A stretch of DNA of 64,000 nt from Rhopalosiphum padi (Eukaryota; Arthropoda; Insecta; Hemiptera; Aphididae), in assembly GCF_020882245.1 (NCBI RefSeq), contig NC_083597.1:87212152-87276151 (forward strand). The letters are read 5' to 3'. Both the position numbers and the translations under genes were made by a program. This document shows positions 44,401-59,400 of this stretch, in pieces (position 1 is the first letter of the stretch; each line of letters begins with the position of its first letter). The notes under the pieces are model-generated. The model was not told where the DNA came from. It did not search any database and saw nothing but the letters and a program-made list of their open reading frames with translations.

Positions 44401-45779
44401 AGAATTTCAAAACAAGATTTCTTCTAAAGTTGTTATGTATTAAGTGTGATTTATTATAAAATTATGGATATACATCTCTGTTAAAACGTTAAGTATAGTT
44501 ACACCATGGCCTGGCGAATAGATCGAAATTATAAGCAAATTCGGATAAACGGAACTAAATAATAATATTTTGTACCATTGAACGGTTATTCACCAAACAC
44601 TTATGTTCCAAAAACGCGCTCGTTGAACAACAAAATTATACACGACGTGTAAGGTATACTAATTGTATTCATCTCTCATAATATAACACGAACTCGAGTG
44701 TTGTGTACACAAACACCATTTATCTACCTGCAGCTAGAACAGTATAATTTTAAAATATTTATCATCTTCTATAGAAGACGTAGAAGTGTACCTAACCGTA
44801 AGAAGTGTATACACTTTGTTTCAATCTTAATTATTATTAGAATTTTATTATAAGACATATTATTTTAATGTGATGATGTTACATTAAATTATAGGTTAAT
44901 ACGACTTTATCAAAAATATTTCGTACATTTTTAAAAAAAACAAACTAATTAGATATTACGAACATTTTTTTAATGTCGAGGAATTTTAATGAAACAATTA
45001 ATTCCAAAATTATGTGTAGGCGAGCGATTATACATCACCTATTTATAATCGACATAGCTTTTCGATGTACGCACACCAATTTCCATAAATTAAATAATAT
45101 GTAAGTTAATAAAAATGTTGGTTTTGGTAATTTTAAAACCAGTTTCTTCCTTAAACCTACATATGTTTCGCCGTAGTGTGTATTATAATTTATAATAATA
45201 ACAACAATTTACGCATACACTGTTGTATTGGTTTTCCGCTGGTGCGAGAGCATATATTATTATAATATTATAAATTACAATGTCGCCGATTTCTGTAAAA
45301 ATTGTCCAGTGTGCTGTATCTCGACAAGTATGATGTGTGTGGGAAGGAGATGTGCTCGCGGCGAGAACAAATACGCACATGTACAAGTGCACAACAAAAA
45401 TAAATGTACGGAACGACAAGACGCGGTGAATTAATGTAAATCAAAAATCGCTGAGGTCCGTGTTTGCGCGTCGTTACTTACTATAATCCAAGTTTATAAG
45501 TATACACGAATAGCCAATGGATAGTATTGATATTGGCATCGTCTAGCCTTCTTTTTTTCGATGCGCACGCGTGCGTATATGCTCCAGTAGTACATAAAAT
45601 ATAGCGATTTTTTCACGTGTAGTGTACCGGATAGGTATCGCGTCCACCCCAACAACACTATATAGTCTAATTAATGTCGGTGCGCAAACAAATGTTTTTA
45701 TTATTAATATCATGTACGCGCACGCGTTAGGTGCACGCTACCGAATATAATAATATTATAATATACGAAATTACGAAAC

Positions 45780-48440
45780 ACTGCGAAATCTTGAAGTGCA
45801 CCATACCATGAGTGTTCCACGAGTTCGGTTTACACGTTAAAACTTAATAAATTCTGCACGGCGCGCCAGAAATCCGGTACGTCGCCGGACTTCCTCGTCT
45901 CGAGAAACGGCATCTGCAGCATGCAGTCGCGTCGCGCATTTAGGCGCCAAGTCAAATTTCCGTTACGACGAAATACTATTTATTTAGTACATATATATAA
46001 GTGTATATGCCTATGTGTATCTGCAGCGTTTTAAATACGTAATGTGTTAAATAGAATATTAGACATTATCACACGATGTGCGTATACACGGGCAGAAGGA
46101 CGGAGTATAATAATGTACATAATATATAGCGTGTACGACGACGGTGGAGGTGACATACCCACTTGAGTCGCAGGCAGGCGCCACCGGCAGTGGCGGCACG
46201 GTGTCAGGTACATACGACCCAATAATTCACATTATTACCACCGACGGGACTACGGTCCTGTGTGTATTTGTGTGTGTGTGTGTGTTATTCGTTTAGGATA
46301 AGAGTAAAAAGGATACCGCCGTCGCCAGTGATGTTTTGCTCACCGAAAACTATATGTGTCGACTTTCCGGTCAAACGGTCATCCACCAAAGTGTACCGCC
46401 GCCACCGCCGCAAAGGGTATATAGGTAATATTATATTATCATCTACGTATATCTCGGTCGACCGCAACTGTTATATATAAAATACAAAAACTGCTCCACA
46501 TCACAATATACTATATTGTATTTGTGTGTATATATTTTCCATTATTATTTCTCGTCGTTTGTCGGACGTGACAATAACATTTGTCCGACAGGTTAGGAAT
46601 TTTTTTTTTGAGGAAATTGCGTGGCGATCCGCGTCCGATATGATATAATAGAATAAATCATTATACAAATACGTCATGATGTATATATATATAAATACAA
46701 CACAGATATAGGCGGCAGGTACTATATATTATATTATACAATATATACCCTGACACAGGACTTGATATATTATATACAACGCGCGGTATTTATATATATA
46801 ATCACAGGACTGCCGATTTCTTTAGAGTGAATAAAAATTCGAATACGCTTTTGACCAAAGACGACATCAAAGGGCACGTTGTAATATAGAATGCGATATA
46901 ATATTATGTACAATATTATAGTTGCCGTTACAAGCTCGCACTAGTAGGCACAGAACAACGGGTTTTTGGTCTAGCATTGGTCACGGTGACTTTACTGCAG
47001 GCGAAACGAAAAACGAAACGACAATAAAATTAAGTGACACCTATATATATATATTTCAGGTATAAATAAAATATACGACCTATAACCATTGACATACATA
47101 TATTATATTATATTATTATTATTGTAACTGCTGTTCGCTCATTGTCCGGGGTGTGATTCACATCAGGTAAATCGACGTGTACACGAAAATAATACGTTTA
47201 CGATAAATGCCGAAAGAGAAGAACCAGAGTTTGAATCTACGGCGGCGATGGCGGCGAGTGCGTCTTATCTTTTTCATTTTTACACGGGTATTACACACCG
47301 TCGGCGGGGGCCCCATAAATCGAAGATTTTAGCGCTTGTCTAGTAGTACGCGCGCGGAGGGGTGGCGGATGGGGTTGTTTTAAAACACAAAAACGTTATA
47401 CGAAACACTCACACACACTACACACGTAGGTACACATAAATATAAAAGAATCGTCTTAAAAAGGTGTCGGAAGGCGACGGGCGACGGCGACGACGACGAC
47501 GACGACAACGATGATGACGACGGAGGAGGCGGCGGCGGCGGCGCTGTGGCGACTAGGCACTCAACCGGACCCGTCTGGCGGCAGTTATACACACGTATAT
47601 TATATTATTATTATTATTATATGTTATATATATATAAACCCTCGTGCGCCGCCACTGTTTAATGACTATTGGCGACAGCACCCTAATTAATAGAAAAAGT
47701 CTGGTTCTCAGCGGGAACCCGTGTTAATTGAACATCTATAAAAATCTCGTATCACGTCGAATCTCCGCGTGTATAATATATATGTGTATGTATGTATATG
47801 TATGTACAGTATATTATATAATATATATAATACGTGTGCGTACACGAAATGTATATAAATTGTTTTAACCGGAGAGAAGCGCACACGAACTGCAGCAACC
47901 GTTGGCGGTACACATACGTATACAAACATCACGCTATATACGGAGTGACATCAGATTTACACACACACACAGACAGCCGCTTAAATCGACCCTTTTAAGT
48001 ATTTCGAACGAGCAAATATTTGGTGTCAACCCCCCCGGACGGGCGGAAAAAAAATCTGAAATAAAACAACGACCGGAATGTTTTCCCGCACTCACCGAAA
48101 CCCTTGTGAAACACTTAACGACACTATGTATCGATGCCGCCGCCGCCGCGTGTATATACAAGCCGACGCCCCCGAGAAAACGGTATATTATTATATGCGT
48201 ATATAGTAGACACGTATATTATATACATGTATATAGTAGCGGCGCTACTGCCAGAGGCGCAGCTGAAATACGCCACCGCCGCCGCCGTCGCACACCCCGA
48301 TCTAAGTTTGTGCCAACTGCGCAAAGTCGGCGTCGGCCGACGAGTGTATATATTTGCTCGCGTCCGAGGGTGTCGCGCGAGTCCGCCCGCCCACCTTTTT
48401 TTCGCCTATATTTTAGAAATGCAGAACAAATAAATAAATC
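45780..48440. other. CpG-dense block near the start of the 15-kb intron
   Basis: GC-rich patches (45.8-46.4, 47.2-47.6, 48.1-48.4 kb) separated by TA-rich DNA, with CGA and GGC repeats near 47480-47550. The frames overlap on both strands and are low complexity. It is a candidate regulatory region only. Confidence 0.4.
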
Positions 48441-49500
48441 GTAGCCTCGCTTCCCGTCCGTTCACAAATCGTTCTCACGGGCATCAGAAATCTATATAAT
48501 ATATTATATAATGGTATACTAAATTATGATGTAGGTACGCGTTGATGTTTTATTATCGTTTTCGATATCAGTGGCTTGTTTAGAATTTTTACTATATGGA
48601 TAACCTGGTGGTGGGGGATAGATATGAGAAAGTTGAGTGTGTTGGGGGTCGTTAGAGGGAAAAACACTTTTTTTATTCATAAATAATACATTATTTTTTA
48701 AAAATGTCATGCTTTTATATTAAAAGATAAAAACAAGGATGAGAAAGGATCTACCATACATGTCCACCACACCCTCTGCTTGCAAATACACTATATCGAC
48801 TGATCGGAATACCCGCTGCGTATTGAATGTTTGCAACAGCAGCACGTATATAATAAACATAATTGCATAAACATATAAATCATATAAAGTGAAACATTCA
48901 AACAACAGTTGTAAATGTATACAACAGCTAGGACATTTAATATAGTATAATTACAATACTAAATAGTAAGTAGCTTATTTACCGAATGCCTGCGTGACCA
49001 AACTGGGTCATTAGTGTCATAAAGTAATATCACTGATATCGTATAATTTATACATGATCGAAATCGTAGTGATAAATCTTACCACATGTAGTATGGACAA
49101 TACTTCATTATTCATATATCTTCGCTATAAGAACCGCGTATTTATATGGAAAATTATACGAAAATAACACAAACAGAAATGCGTACATTTATTCTTTACA
49201 ATTTATTTTACTCCCGAATAAAAGTTTTCGTCCACAGAGGATTCAGTGTGTATTAATTGAAAACGAACATTTAGTTTTGATTATTCTAGTCCAAAATTTA
49301 ATTAACGTCTACCTACTTATGCCTATTGCATATATAATATATATAATATAATAAATTACTAAACTTTACATCGAATGCATGTAAAATGAGGGGAAACATC
49401 ATTTCATGCTTTTTAAATGGTTATGGAGAAAACATATAAATAAGAGGAGTTTAATAATATATTACACAGTATTATATATAAATAAATGGTTTGTACTTAC

Positions 49501-49654
49501 AAATCCGTGTTTGTCAGATATATTGTTGGTGAGTTTTAGCTTGTGAAACGACACGACTTTTTGCATCCACTGTTCGCCAGTCGACGGGGAATCGGGATGT
49601 ATGTACATTCGTTTGGGCATTTCCGGATCAGCTTTTCCGGCCACCATCCATCGG
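49501..49654 (-). CDS. bi: omb T-box exon, [19 protein letters not shown] to NNISDKHGF
   Basis: A 154-nt exon: one base completing the split Ser codon, then 51 codons. It encodes the T-box centre, [19 protein letters not shown] followed by [19 protein letters not shown] and [13 protein letters not shown]. This is essentially invariant in Tbx2/3 proteins and includes the KLTNN segment shared by T-box families. The acceptor is TTAG above 49654 and the donor is strong (gtaagtac) directly after the Phe codon, phase 0. It joins either alternative exon upstream (AG|C gives Ser) and the exon at 34350 downstream, across a 15-kb intron. The identification is firm. Confidence 0.97.
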
Positions 49655-50941
<1,287 letters not shown>

Positions 50942-51055
50942 CTGTTGTGGAACTTATACCGGTAGTCGTCTGACGCCACAATGTCCTGCAACAAGATGTA
51001 CTTGGTTTTTGCGTTCAGACCGCTCACCCGAAACCTCATCTGGGGAAACATTTGC
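50942..51055 (-). CDS. bi: omb T-box alternative exon B (upstream, divergent copy)
   Basis: A 114-nt exon with a CAG acceptor just above 51055 and a CAACAG|gtatag donor at 50942. It begins with the third base of a split codon and ends with the first two bases of a Ser codon (AG|C), exactly like exon A at 50540-50653. It encodes [10 protein letters not shown], then [13 protein letters not shown], then [14 protein letters not shown]. This is the same T-box segment as exon A, with 25 of 37 residues identical. The differences from the usual Tbx2/3 form include Arg to Gln before MFP, LLMD to LLQD, and DDC to DDY. The open frame, intact splice sites and kept core residues (MFP, KYILL, DIVA, RYKFHN) argue for a functional exon and against a decayed duplicate. 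The upstream tract is A-rich on the coding strand, so the acceptor looks weak. Use in mRNA is inferred, not shown. Confidence 0.85.
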
Positions 51056-54000
51056 CTGCAGACAGTTTTTTCGAATATTTGGTTTTTTCCCCAATACACA
51101 ATATAATATAAAACAAAATCACGCGCACTCTACATATTATTATTTAAACCATATTGTACTTATTATACATAGCTCCAACCACACTAATGTGAATATTATA
51201 ATCGCAGTAAAATTGTCTAAGTAATGAATGTAGTATATCAGCTACACTCGTGGCAGGCTGTCTATTTTAACTTATAAGTAACTATATAAAGCGATTACGA
51301 GAAGGTAATAATAGGAATTAACAAATACACGTTAAATTTACTACTATATACCCGATTAAAAAAATAACTGGAGGTAAACATACAGTATACAGTGGTGCGC
51401 TGCACCCGCATTACAATATGTATAAAATATATTAGAAAATAGCACGAAGTATCTTTTATATAGAAAGCTATAATATGTATAATATTTTATATACGATATT
51501 ATATCTATTAGATCGTGTTTGTAATACTATACATTTACTATTCTCTATCAAAAACAAGTACACAACTTATGTTTAAACACAAAATATACATAGGTAAACG
51601 TGTTTAAAAACTAATTTCTAGCTGCAGAGCTCGTATGATATATATGATGTCACATAAATATATATATAACAATATGTCTCTATATAATATCCCTCGTAAC
51701 AACATCATATTCGGAAATCCTTCTCTCGCTGCTTCTGCTGTTGTTACCACTGTTCTTCCTCGTCCGAAAAATATATAAAAACCATCTGCTACACACGCTG
51801 CCCCCATCCCCCTCTCAGCTAAACTCCCTATTAAATGGTGGCAGCCATCTTTAATCGTCACAATAGGATGAGTGCATGATATCTCGCACTTTATTATTAC
51901 GGTAAGTACGCTTCATCGCTCGCCCTTTTTCACACCACCCCCTGCACACATACACGCAGGATCCATTATTCGCGAGCGCCCGTTCCATTATACGTATACC
52001 ATGCGGTATATTTTATAAATTTCAACCCTTATATAATAAATATTATATACGTGTGCGTGCGCGTGTGTGTGTGTTAATACGAGCTGAGAAAACCGGCGGT
52101 GGTGCGTTATCAATGGCGGGGTACAGGGGTGCGAGCGAGTGCTCGCTCACGACAGAGTAGGGCGTGTTTGTGGGCGAAATCCAAAGTCCGGAAGTGAACT
52201 TAACCGAATTCGATCGGTCGCAGGGGTGGCTGTTTCTCCCTGGAAACACATATATTGTATTCGAAACGAAATAATACATATATGTGTGTGTGAGCGTTTA
52301 TTTGGGAGTTGCTGTAGCAGAGGGAAACATGATATAGGTTTTAAGTATTTTTTTCCTATTACTATATTATACATATATTTTATATTATTTTTTTAACCGA
52401 TAACATGTTATCGCGCATTGTTGAAAAATGTCCGATCGGACAATAAAAACACGTATGCGGTTTTCGTGTGGGCGAAAAAAATAAAAGAATAATATATAAT
52501 TTGTTCCCATTATTTTGCTGTCGATCCATTGTGTACGCACGTGGATTTCAAAGCCATCCAATATCGTTCGAAAATCGTTTTACCCATATGTACATCGATA
52601 TCATAATATATTATATAATCCTATATGTATAACTACACTGTACACGCTAGTATATGTGTATATAAATTAATGTACCCTCCCCGTCTTTGTTCTGTTCGTG
52701 ACAGTTCTTTTAAATGAAAAAAAAATAGTTTTCCACCATAATACATCTAGCTCTGAACGATGACAAATCGTATGGTAAAATTTTTTATCGTCCATGCATT
52801 TATAATATATGTTGTATTAATAATTTAACGACTACAAACGCGCAAGGACAGTTCAAAGGATAAACACGCACGAGCGTATACAAAATACATTAACGTACAT
52901 CACATACTGTGTAGTACCTATATACCTGCCAAACATATATAATAATCTGCACACTGTCAAAATCATAAAATAAATACATGATGTGTACTTTAGACTCCAA
53001 ATCACTGGTTTTTATTTGTATACATAATTGAATGAAATCGGCGTATTATATTTCTGTTTTTTTTTTTTAAGGCGAACAGTATTTATTCATTTTGTATATT
53101 TTATAAATTTCGATTAAGAATTTCGAATTATTTTTCGCCTAATATTAACTTACTGCAGTTCCAGAGTCTGATTTTACTTAAATTTTAAATATAATAACTA
53201 GTTTTATTAGTTTATTACGCTGTTACTTATGTAAAATAAATATTATGAACAGCATGTAATTGAATAAATAAGTACTTTTTAAAGTCTTACAAAATATTAA
53301 TAATAATACAATGTTAGCTAATACGTCAAATAACATTATTATGCTGTACATCCAATAGCCACGGATGCCACAAGTAAAAAATAAAAAATAAATATTATAC
53401 TATAAATTATGTTTCATATCGGAATAATTACATAAATCAAAAAACTAAATTAAACTTTACTATTGTAGCTCCTGTATTCAAAACAACAACCAATAAAATG
53501 GTGTTTGTTAACACAGATTTCGTTAAAATCAAATTAATTTTTATTGATTTCTTCAGAAATCCCTAAGTCGTGCGACAAAAAGACCGAAAGACAGAAACAA
53601 CGCGCTCAACACTGAACCAATTAGGTTTTAGATACAGTTACGCTATAACCACCGTTCTAGGCAAACAAGAAATCTGTTAATGAGACTTATTTTAAATTCT
53701 ATAACCGACAACTGTGTAAGCAAAACGCCAAACGAATTTAAACGCTGTGATTGTGATGCATTATTTTTCTGATAAAAAAAAAAAAAAAGGGTTGTCTCGG
53801 GATTATGCGATTATTCTCATTTTCTCGTGTCTCTTACACATACCGCGGTCGTCGGAAAAAAAAGGACGCTTGAACGCGCGTTTTTGATAAACGTTCACAC
53901 GGCGCCTAAAAAAAAAAACCCATAGACCGTACGTAAGAGTATAAAGGGCGGCGCGAGCGAAGAAAGTGTTATTTTGTGTGTTAAGAGACATTATACACAG

Positions 54001-55242
54001 GTATATAATATTGTACACATTATGTTATTATGTATAATAATATGTACCTACAAAGAGCGCGTCACATTGTGCGGCGACGGCGGCGTGTGCATATTATAAT
54101 ATAGTGTACCTATATATACATAATACTGTGGCGCGAGGAGACGACGACGCGACACGGTCGATTGGACAGGGAATAATGAACGAAGGAGAAGAAGGTGTTT
54201 CTCTTCCTATTGTGCGTAATGGGTCGCCGCTACCTATATACATACGTATACAAATACAAATATAATACATATACACATAGTATAAATACGCGTATATATA
54301 TATAGGTATAAAATATAATATGTATAGGCGGGTACCTACGCGAACATAATATATAAAATATAAGAGCGTTTATATACATAAAACCCGAATACAATAAGGA
54401 GCGGAGGCGGCGGCGGCGGCGGCGGTGTATGTGTTTGTGTGCGGTTGTGCTTTCGTCAACGCCGACGACTTAATGTACCGTGTAAACACACGACGAAGAC
54501 GCGCGCACCCGAAAAAAAACACTCTGCGCGTAGCACATTTGGCGTTTTACGATATCGTCGTCGCCGCCGCCGCTTCACGCCCACGGAAGTATTAGCGACG
54601 ACGATCGTTTTTATTTTCCACCCGTTTATAAATCATAGTAAATAATAATATAAAACGGCGGGGAGAGGCTATGTGTTCTACCTATAATATAGAGCCGTAC
54701 GTCGATTTCCGATACACACGCGCACACACACTATACACGTCTCATGGACGGTATTTATTTCGTCCATATAATATTATATTGTATTATGCCTACTATATAA
54801 CTGCTGCAGTACCTACGACACGTACTTATTATATTCCATCGCGTATATCATTCCGAATCGTAAATGCACGCAGCAGCATATCCGTTTACGTCATGTCACC
54901 CCGTGCCCGGAGATTATAGAGGAGAAAAAATACAATCGTCCGGTTAATGTTAATAATAATAATCGAAACACTATTACACCGTCGACGAGTACCTATAAAA
55001 AAATGATTTTAGTAAGACGACGCGACTCAACTCGACGCGCGCGCGCGCGTGTGTGTATGTAATATGTATATAACGTTATATATGAAATAGGTATAGGTAG
55101 GTAGAGGTACGCGCGTACGGATGGTTAGCGATATGATTGATAGTGGTGAGCCCGGGCAGCGGGTGGTGGCGCCAGCAGTAAAAACAAACATACCCCGCGG
55201 GTCGAAAAAAATCCCGTGTCCGCCCATCACCGTATAGTCATA

Positions 55243-55262
55243 GTCGTCGTCGTCGTCGTCGT
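55243..55262 (+). repeat. (CGT)n microsatellite
   Basis: Six to seven CGT units in the upstream intron. Confidence 0.9.
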
Positions 55263-56084
55263 AAAATTTAATAATAATAAATATATATATATATACATAC
55301 ATACACACACACATACGTACGTACGCGTGTGTATATCTGTATGTGTGAGCGTGTGTGTATAAAATAGAGACGCGCGCGCGGCAGACCCGAAAAAAATATT
55401 CCAGTTAATTTTTTACCTTCTCTCGTCACTTTTTGATTTATAAACGCTTTGTTGGTTTTTTTTTTTTATTTATTATTATTATTATTATAGTCGTCAACCG
55501 GTCGACCCGGTCGGTAACGACGACGCGCCGAATTTTTAATACGGCGTTTGTATCTACCTCGTTATGTTTATATATATTAGGTATATACATATAAACGGTA
55601 CACCGAAATATCATACACTCGTAAATAGATGACGGTTTTCCATACATTACACGTGTACGATTAGTATTATTATTTTCATGTGATTTATGATAATAATACG
55701 TCCATATAATATTATAATAGGGTGAGCGAATAACGCGTGCAAGTAGTTTTAATATTTTAGGTAAATAGTTTGGTGAAATGCAGCAGCGTATATTTATTAT
55801 TAATTTCATTTATCGAAATGAACGCGAGGTACTTATTCGAGTACCATTGTATTATATGCATTATAATATAATAATGCATTAACAAACAAAAGATAATATT
55901 TTAGCATTAGGAAATTTTTCGATGGAGTGCATGGTTTATATTATAATATAGATAAAAAAATTAATTTTTCATGATTTTAATTACTATTAGGTATTTATAG
56001 ATTTTATAGCTAATGTGAATGCACAAATAACCCGATCAAAGAACTCCGCACAAATCACCACCCCCATAAAACACCGATATTATA

Positions 56085-56400
56085 ATACAGGGTAATCGCC
56101 AACCATGTTAAGTGTTGACATTTATTTTTGAGTTTATTCATTTTCTGATTTCATACATATTTTAATGATCTTTTTTTCAAATACTTAGTATGTCATTTAA
56201 GGAGTACCTATCGTGTTACAATACCAACTCCAATTTTCATATAAAAATCACCCTTTTTTCTGTTAATTACTAAGTAGATGATTTTTTTGATAATGTTAAT
56301 GGATCCAAATCAAATGAGTGGTTATTGAGTTATTCAAATTTATATATTAAGGATAATATATGTCTATAATAATAGATTTGGAGGATGAAGGGACTATACT
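56085..56400 (+). repeat. Dispersed A+T-rich repeat, copy 2
   Basis: Diverged second copy of the family at 6385-6700, sharing AAGGAGT, AAAATCACCCTTTTTT, GATGATTTTTTTGA and CCAAATCAAATGAG blocks in the same order. It sits in the upstream omb intron. The boundaries are approximate. Confidence 0.5.
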
Positions 56401-59400
56401 GATATGAAAATTAAACTATTTAAAAATAAGAGAATTTTTCTCTGGCATAGACATTATGCATTCATGCAAGTTGATCTTCTTTTAAATTTTAGAATAATAA
56501 CCCATTGCAAAAATGATAGAGAATAATATTTTTGAGGGTTGACTAATCAATTAGTCTATTAATAATGTTTCAAAACTATTCATATAAAGGTAAAAAGGTT
56601 GATAAAGTATACTTAAAAATTCCAAAAATCTGGATTTGAATAAATTCATAACTATTGACTAATGAGTTATGAGTGTGCGCATGCTTAGTAAATCACTCTG
56701 TGTATTGTAGACCTGGCACAGTGCAGCAATGAGTACCTATACTGATGTGTGTATTCGCATTAGTATAATGTAGGCTATAAACGGTACCGTTAACGTTCCA
56801 TTATATTTGACCATACACAATAGGCATTTAGTCGGTATTTATTTAAGTACTACACAGTAGTGGTATAGGTATAAGAGGTAATAATTCGAATTTTTTTTAT
56901 TACTGCACACTATATACACATGAAATCATAGACCAGGGATGAAAATTATTGTTTTTTACGTCGTTGACAAACGAATGGGCACGTCGGTTTACGACATCGG
57001 TTATCCTGCGTAAAAAAAAAAGATAAAATATAATTACTTGTGTCAGTCGTATTATTTTATAATATAGTAGCATATTGCATGTACGTTTCAATAATATGAT
57101 ATATCTAGAAACGATTAGATGCGTACAGTGATACACGTGACACGGTTTTTCGGTAAAATATAATTATTATTTTAAAATTCTACATAATTACTATGTAGTA
57201 GTACACAATAATACCTAACAATAATCAACAATAATATAATAATGATATGCGCTGATTAAAAAAAAACCGTCTGTGACTTATTACGCATATAACCGCGAAT
57301 AAGTTTATTTTCTTTGATATTATACGCAAATTATAAAATATACATTGTACATGTATTTATATAAATACATATATATATATTCGCCACTTCGCCAGACAAC
57401 ATTTTCATACGTCTTTGCAGAGTTCTCTGCCGACTTTTGGCGCCTGTAAACCCGTGTCCGTATCGTAATTCTAAAATAATGTCAATCACGTTCTCGGAAC
57501 ATAATATTATAATTGTAGTGATATAAAATTTGTATAGATTACTCAGTGCAGCCACGCGCTGTTTGTGGGGATTCGTACTTCAATAAATTCATCGGAATAT
57601 TATAATCATGGTGAAAGATTGGGATTTCGACCAATTTAATGTTTCATACATTATATTATATACGTATATTACACATATGTATAATGCAAAATATCTGAGA
57701 AACAATTTCGCGCGAGACGTATATCATTTAAAGCGATAATTAGTACGCAGAAATAGCAAATAAAAAAATTATAATAATACAAAATTGATTTTGTTCTCGT
57801 AATATTACTTAATTACGACGACGATAATTAAAGGTCAACCTGACGACGATAAGAAAAATAGTTTAAAATATAACATCATAATCAATAACAATAGAATCAG
57901 TGGATATCGGTTCTAATATTAACAATATTTTATATATTTATAGGCATATGGCTACCTGTACATGCTTTTTTAATTTAAAAAAATTGCATTTTATTTAATA
58001 AGTATTTTTACACTTTTTTATTATTTTATTTCATTTTTTTTTTAATGTTAATTATTCAAGATTACAATATCAGTTTCACTCAAACTGTCTTGGAGAACTT
58101 CCTGGGATTGAAAGCATAAGTTTGGATTAGCAGATTATAGTAAGAAGCTAATATGTAGTGTGTTGTGAAATCTTTAGTCAAAGAGCTTTCGCCTCTTCGT
58201 GTACGACTTTGAGGAAAAGCTTAGAGTATATAATATTATACACTTACTGTATGAGAAATGCCAAATTCTGGTAAGTGATTTTATGAAATAACCGTCTTGT
58301 ATTAAGCTGTTGATGTGGTTAATTTTTTTAAAAGGTTTTAATATTTTTCTAATGGTGTTCATAACATCCGGAATCTTTTGTTTATCGTTGATATTGTGGT
58401 GTATCCAAAATTAACGCAGTACGATTTTACAATGTGGTGTTTTATACACTCGTGCGTATTTAAGTTGCCTATATATACAATCATGTCCTATATTATAAGC
58501 GTGCCATTAGCGCAATGCTTATTGTACAGAGAATACGATAATTATATCATGAGAAATATTCGACAGAAAGAAACACGTTGGGCAGAAGAATAAGAACGAT
58601 GCTTGGAATGAATTTGGTGAAAGAAAAAGGGAAAAGGGGTGTAGGAGTAAAATGACGACGTTATGAAAAGTCGGTAGAGGGGGTTCATTGTGGAAAAAAT
58701 TGCGAGGAGAAAAAATAAAATAAAAACAATACGAGAAAAATCTGTTGTCCTTTTACGTTTTAACAGTGCAGTCTTTTGAGGTGTCGACCGAAAACGCCGG
58801 GGTGAAGTGAGACAACAAGTATACACATATATATTATACGCACGCGGAAAACACACTGCTACATCGTGTTGTATACAGAGAGAGATGCGAAAAAATATTT
58901 ATAATTGTGCGCAGAGAAAAAGGGCGAAAGCTCTATACCACCGCCACTGTATATAATCACTACTGAACTCGACAGTGTACATAATACACGTCAAAAGGAT
59001 ATTATTATTATTATACAACGCGGGGTCGTCCTGCTCATAGCGGTGTGGCGTATTATTATTATTATTATGTGTATATAATATATACGGGACTCGAAAATTA
59101 GCCTGGTGTGAACATTTTCTAAAGGACACTCGCGGGATGATCGAGTAGGGAGGGGTGTGGGGAAAAGGAGTCGTAGGACGACAAACGGATGCGACGCGAC
59201 GGCGAGAAACTCTTCCGGAAAAACGAGCACTTTTCCATATTTTCTCCTTGTCGACGTTAAAGAGCTCCGACCCCGATAAGCGTGAGGTGAGGTAGTAGCG
59301 GAAAGCGCCTTTGTACTCGGCTTATTACGGTCCGGCGAACAAACTCTCAAGGCGAATGCTGATTTTCACCGTATATACGTGTCCATGTGTATGTGTATAC

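Larger units (their letters stand above)
34351..49500 (-). other. 15.15-kb intron splitting the omb T-box
   Basis: Runs on the coding strand from gtaagtac (below 49501) to CTAG (above 34350). No coding exon is supported inside. It contains several CpG-dense blocks (about 36.6-36.9, 38.2-41.4, 43.4-44.1, 45.8-48.4 kb) among A+T-rich DNA, plus GA/CT tracts and CGT, CA, TA and AAT microsatellites. The GC-rich blocks give many open frames on both strands. Their products are Arg/Ser/Thr-rich low-complexity sequences that shift from frame to frame, so I read them as composition artefacts. Introns of this size in developmental transcription-factor genes often hold enhancers; that role is an inference here. 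Confidence 0.75.

Noticed and set aside
49478..49500. In-frame readthrough past HGF (VSTN...) as an exon extension
   Set aside because: The sequence is a strong gtaagtac donor, and splicing there joins HGF directly to [10 protein letters not shown] as in other Tbx2/3 proteins.
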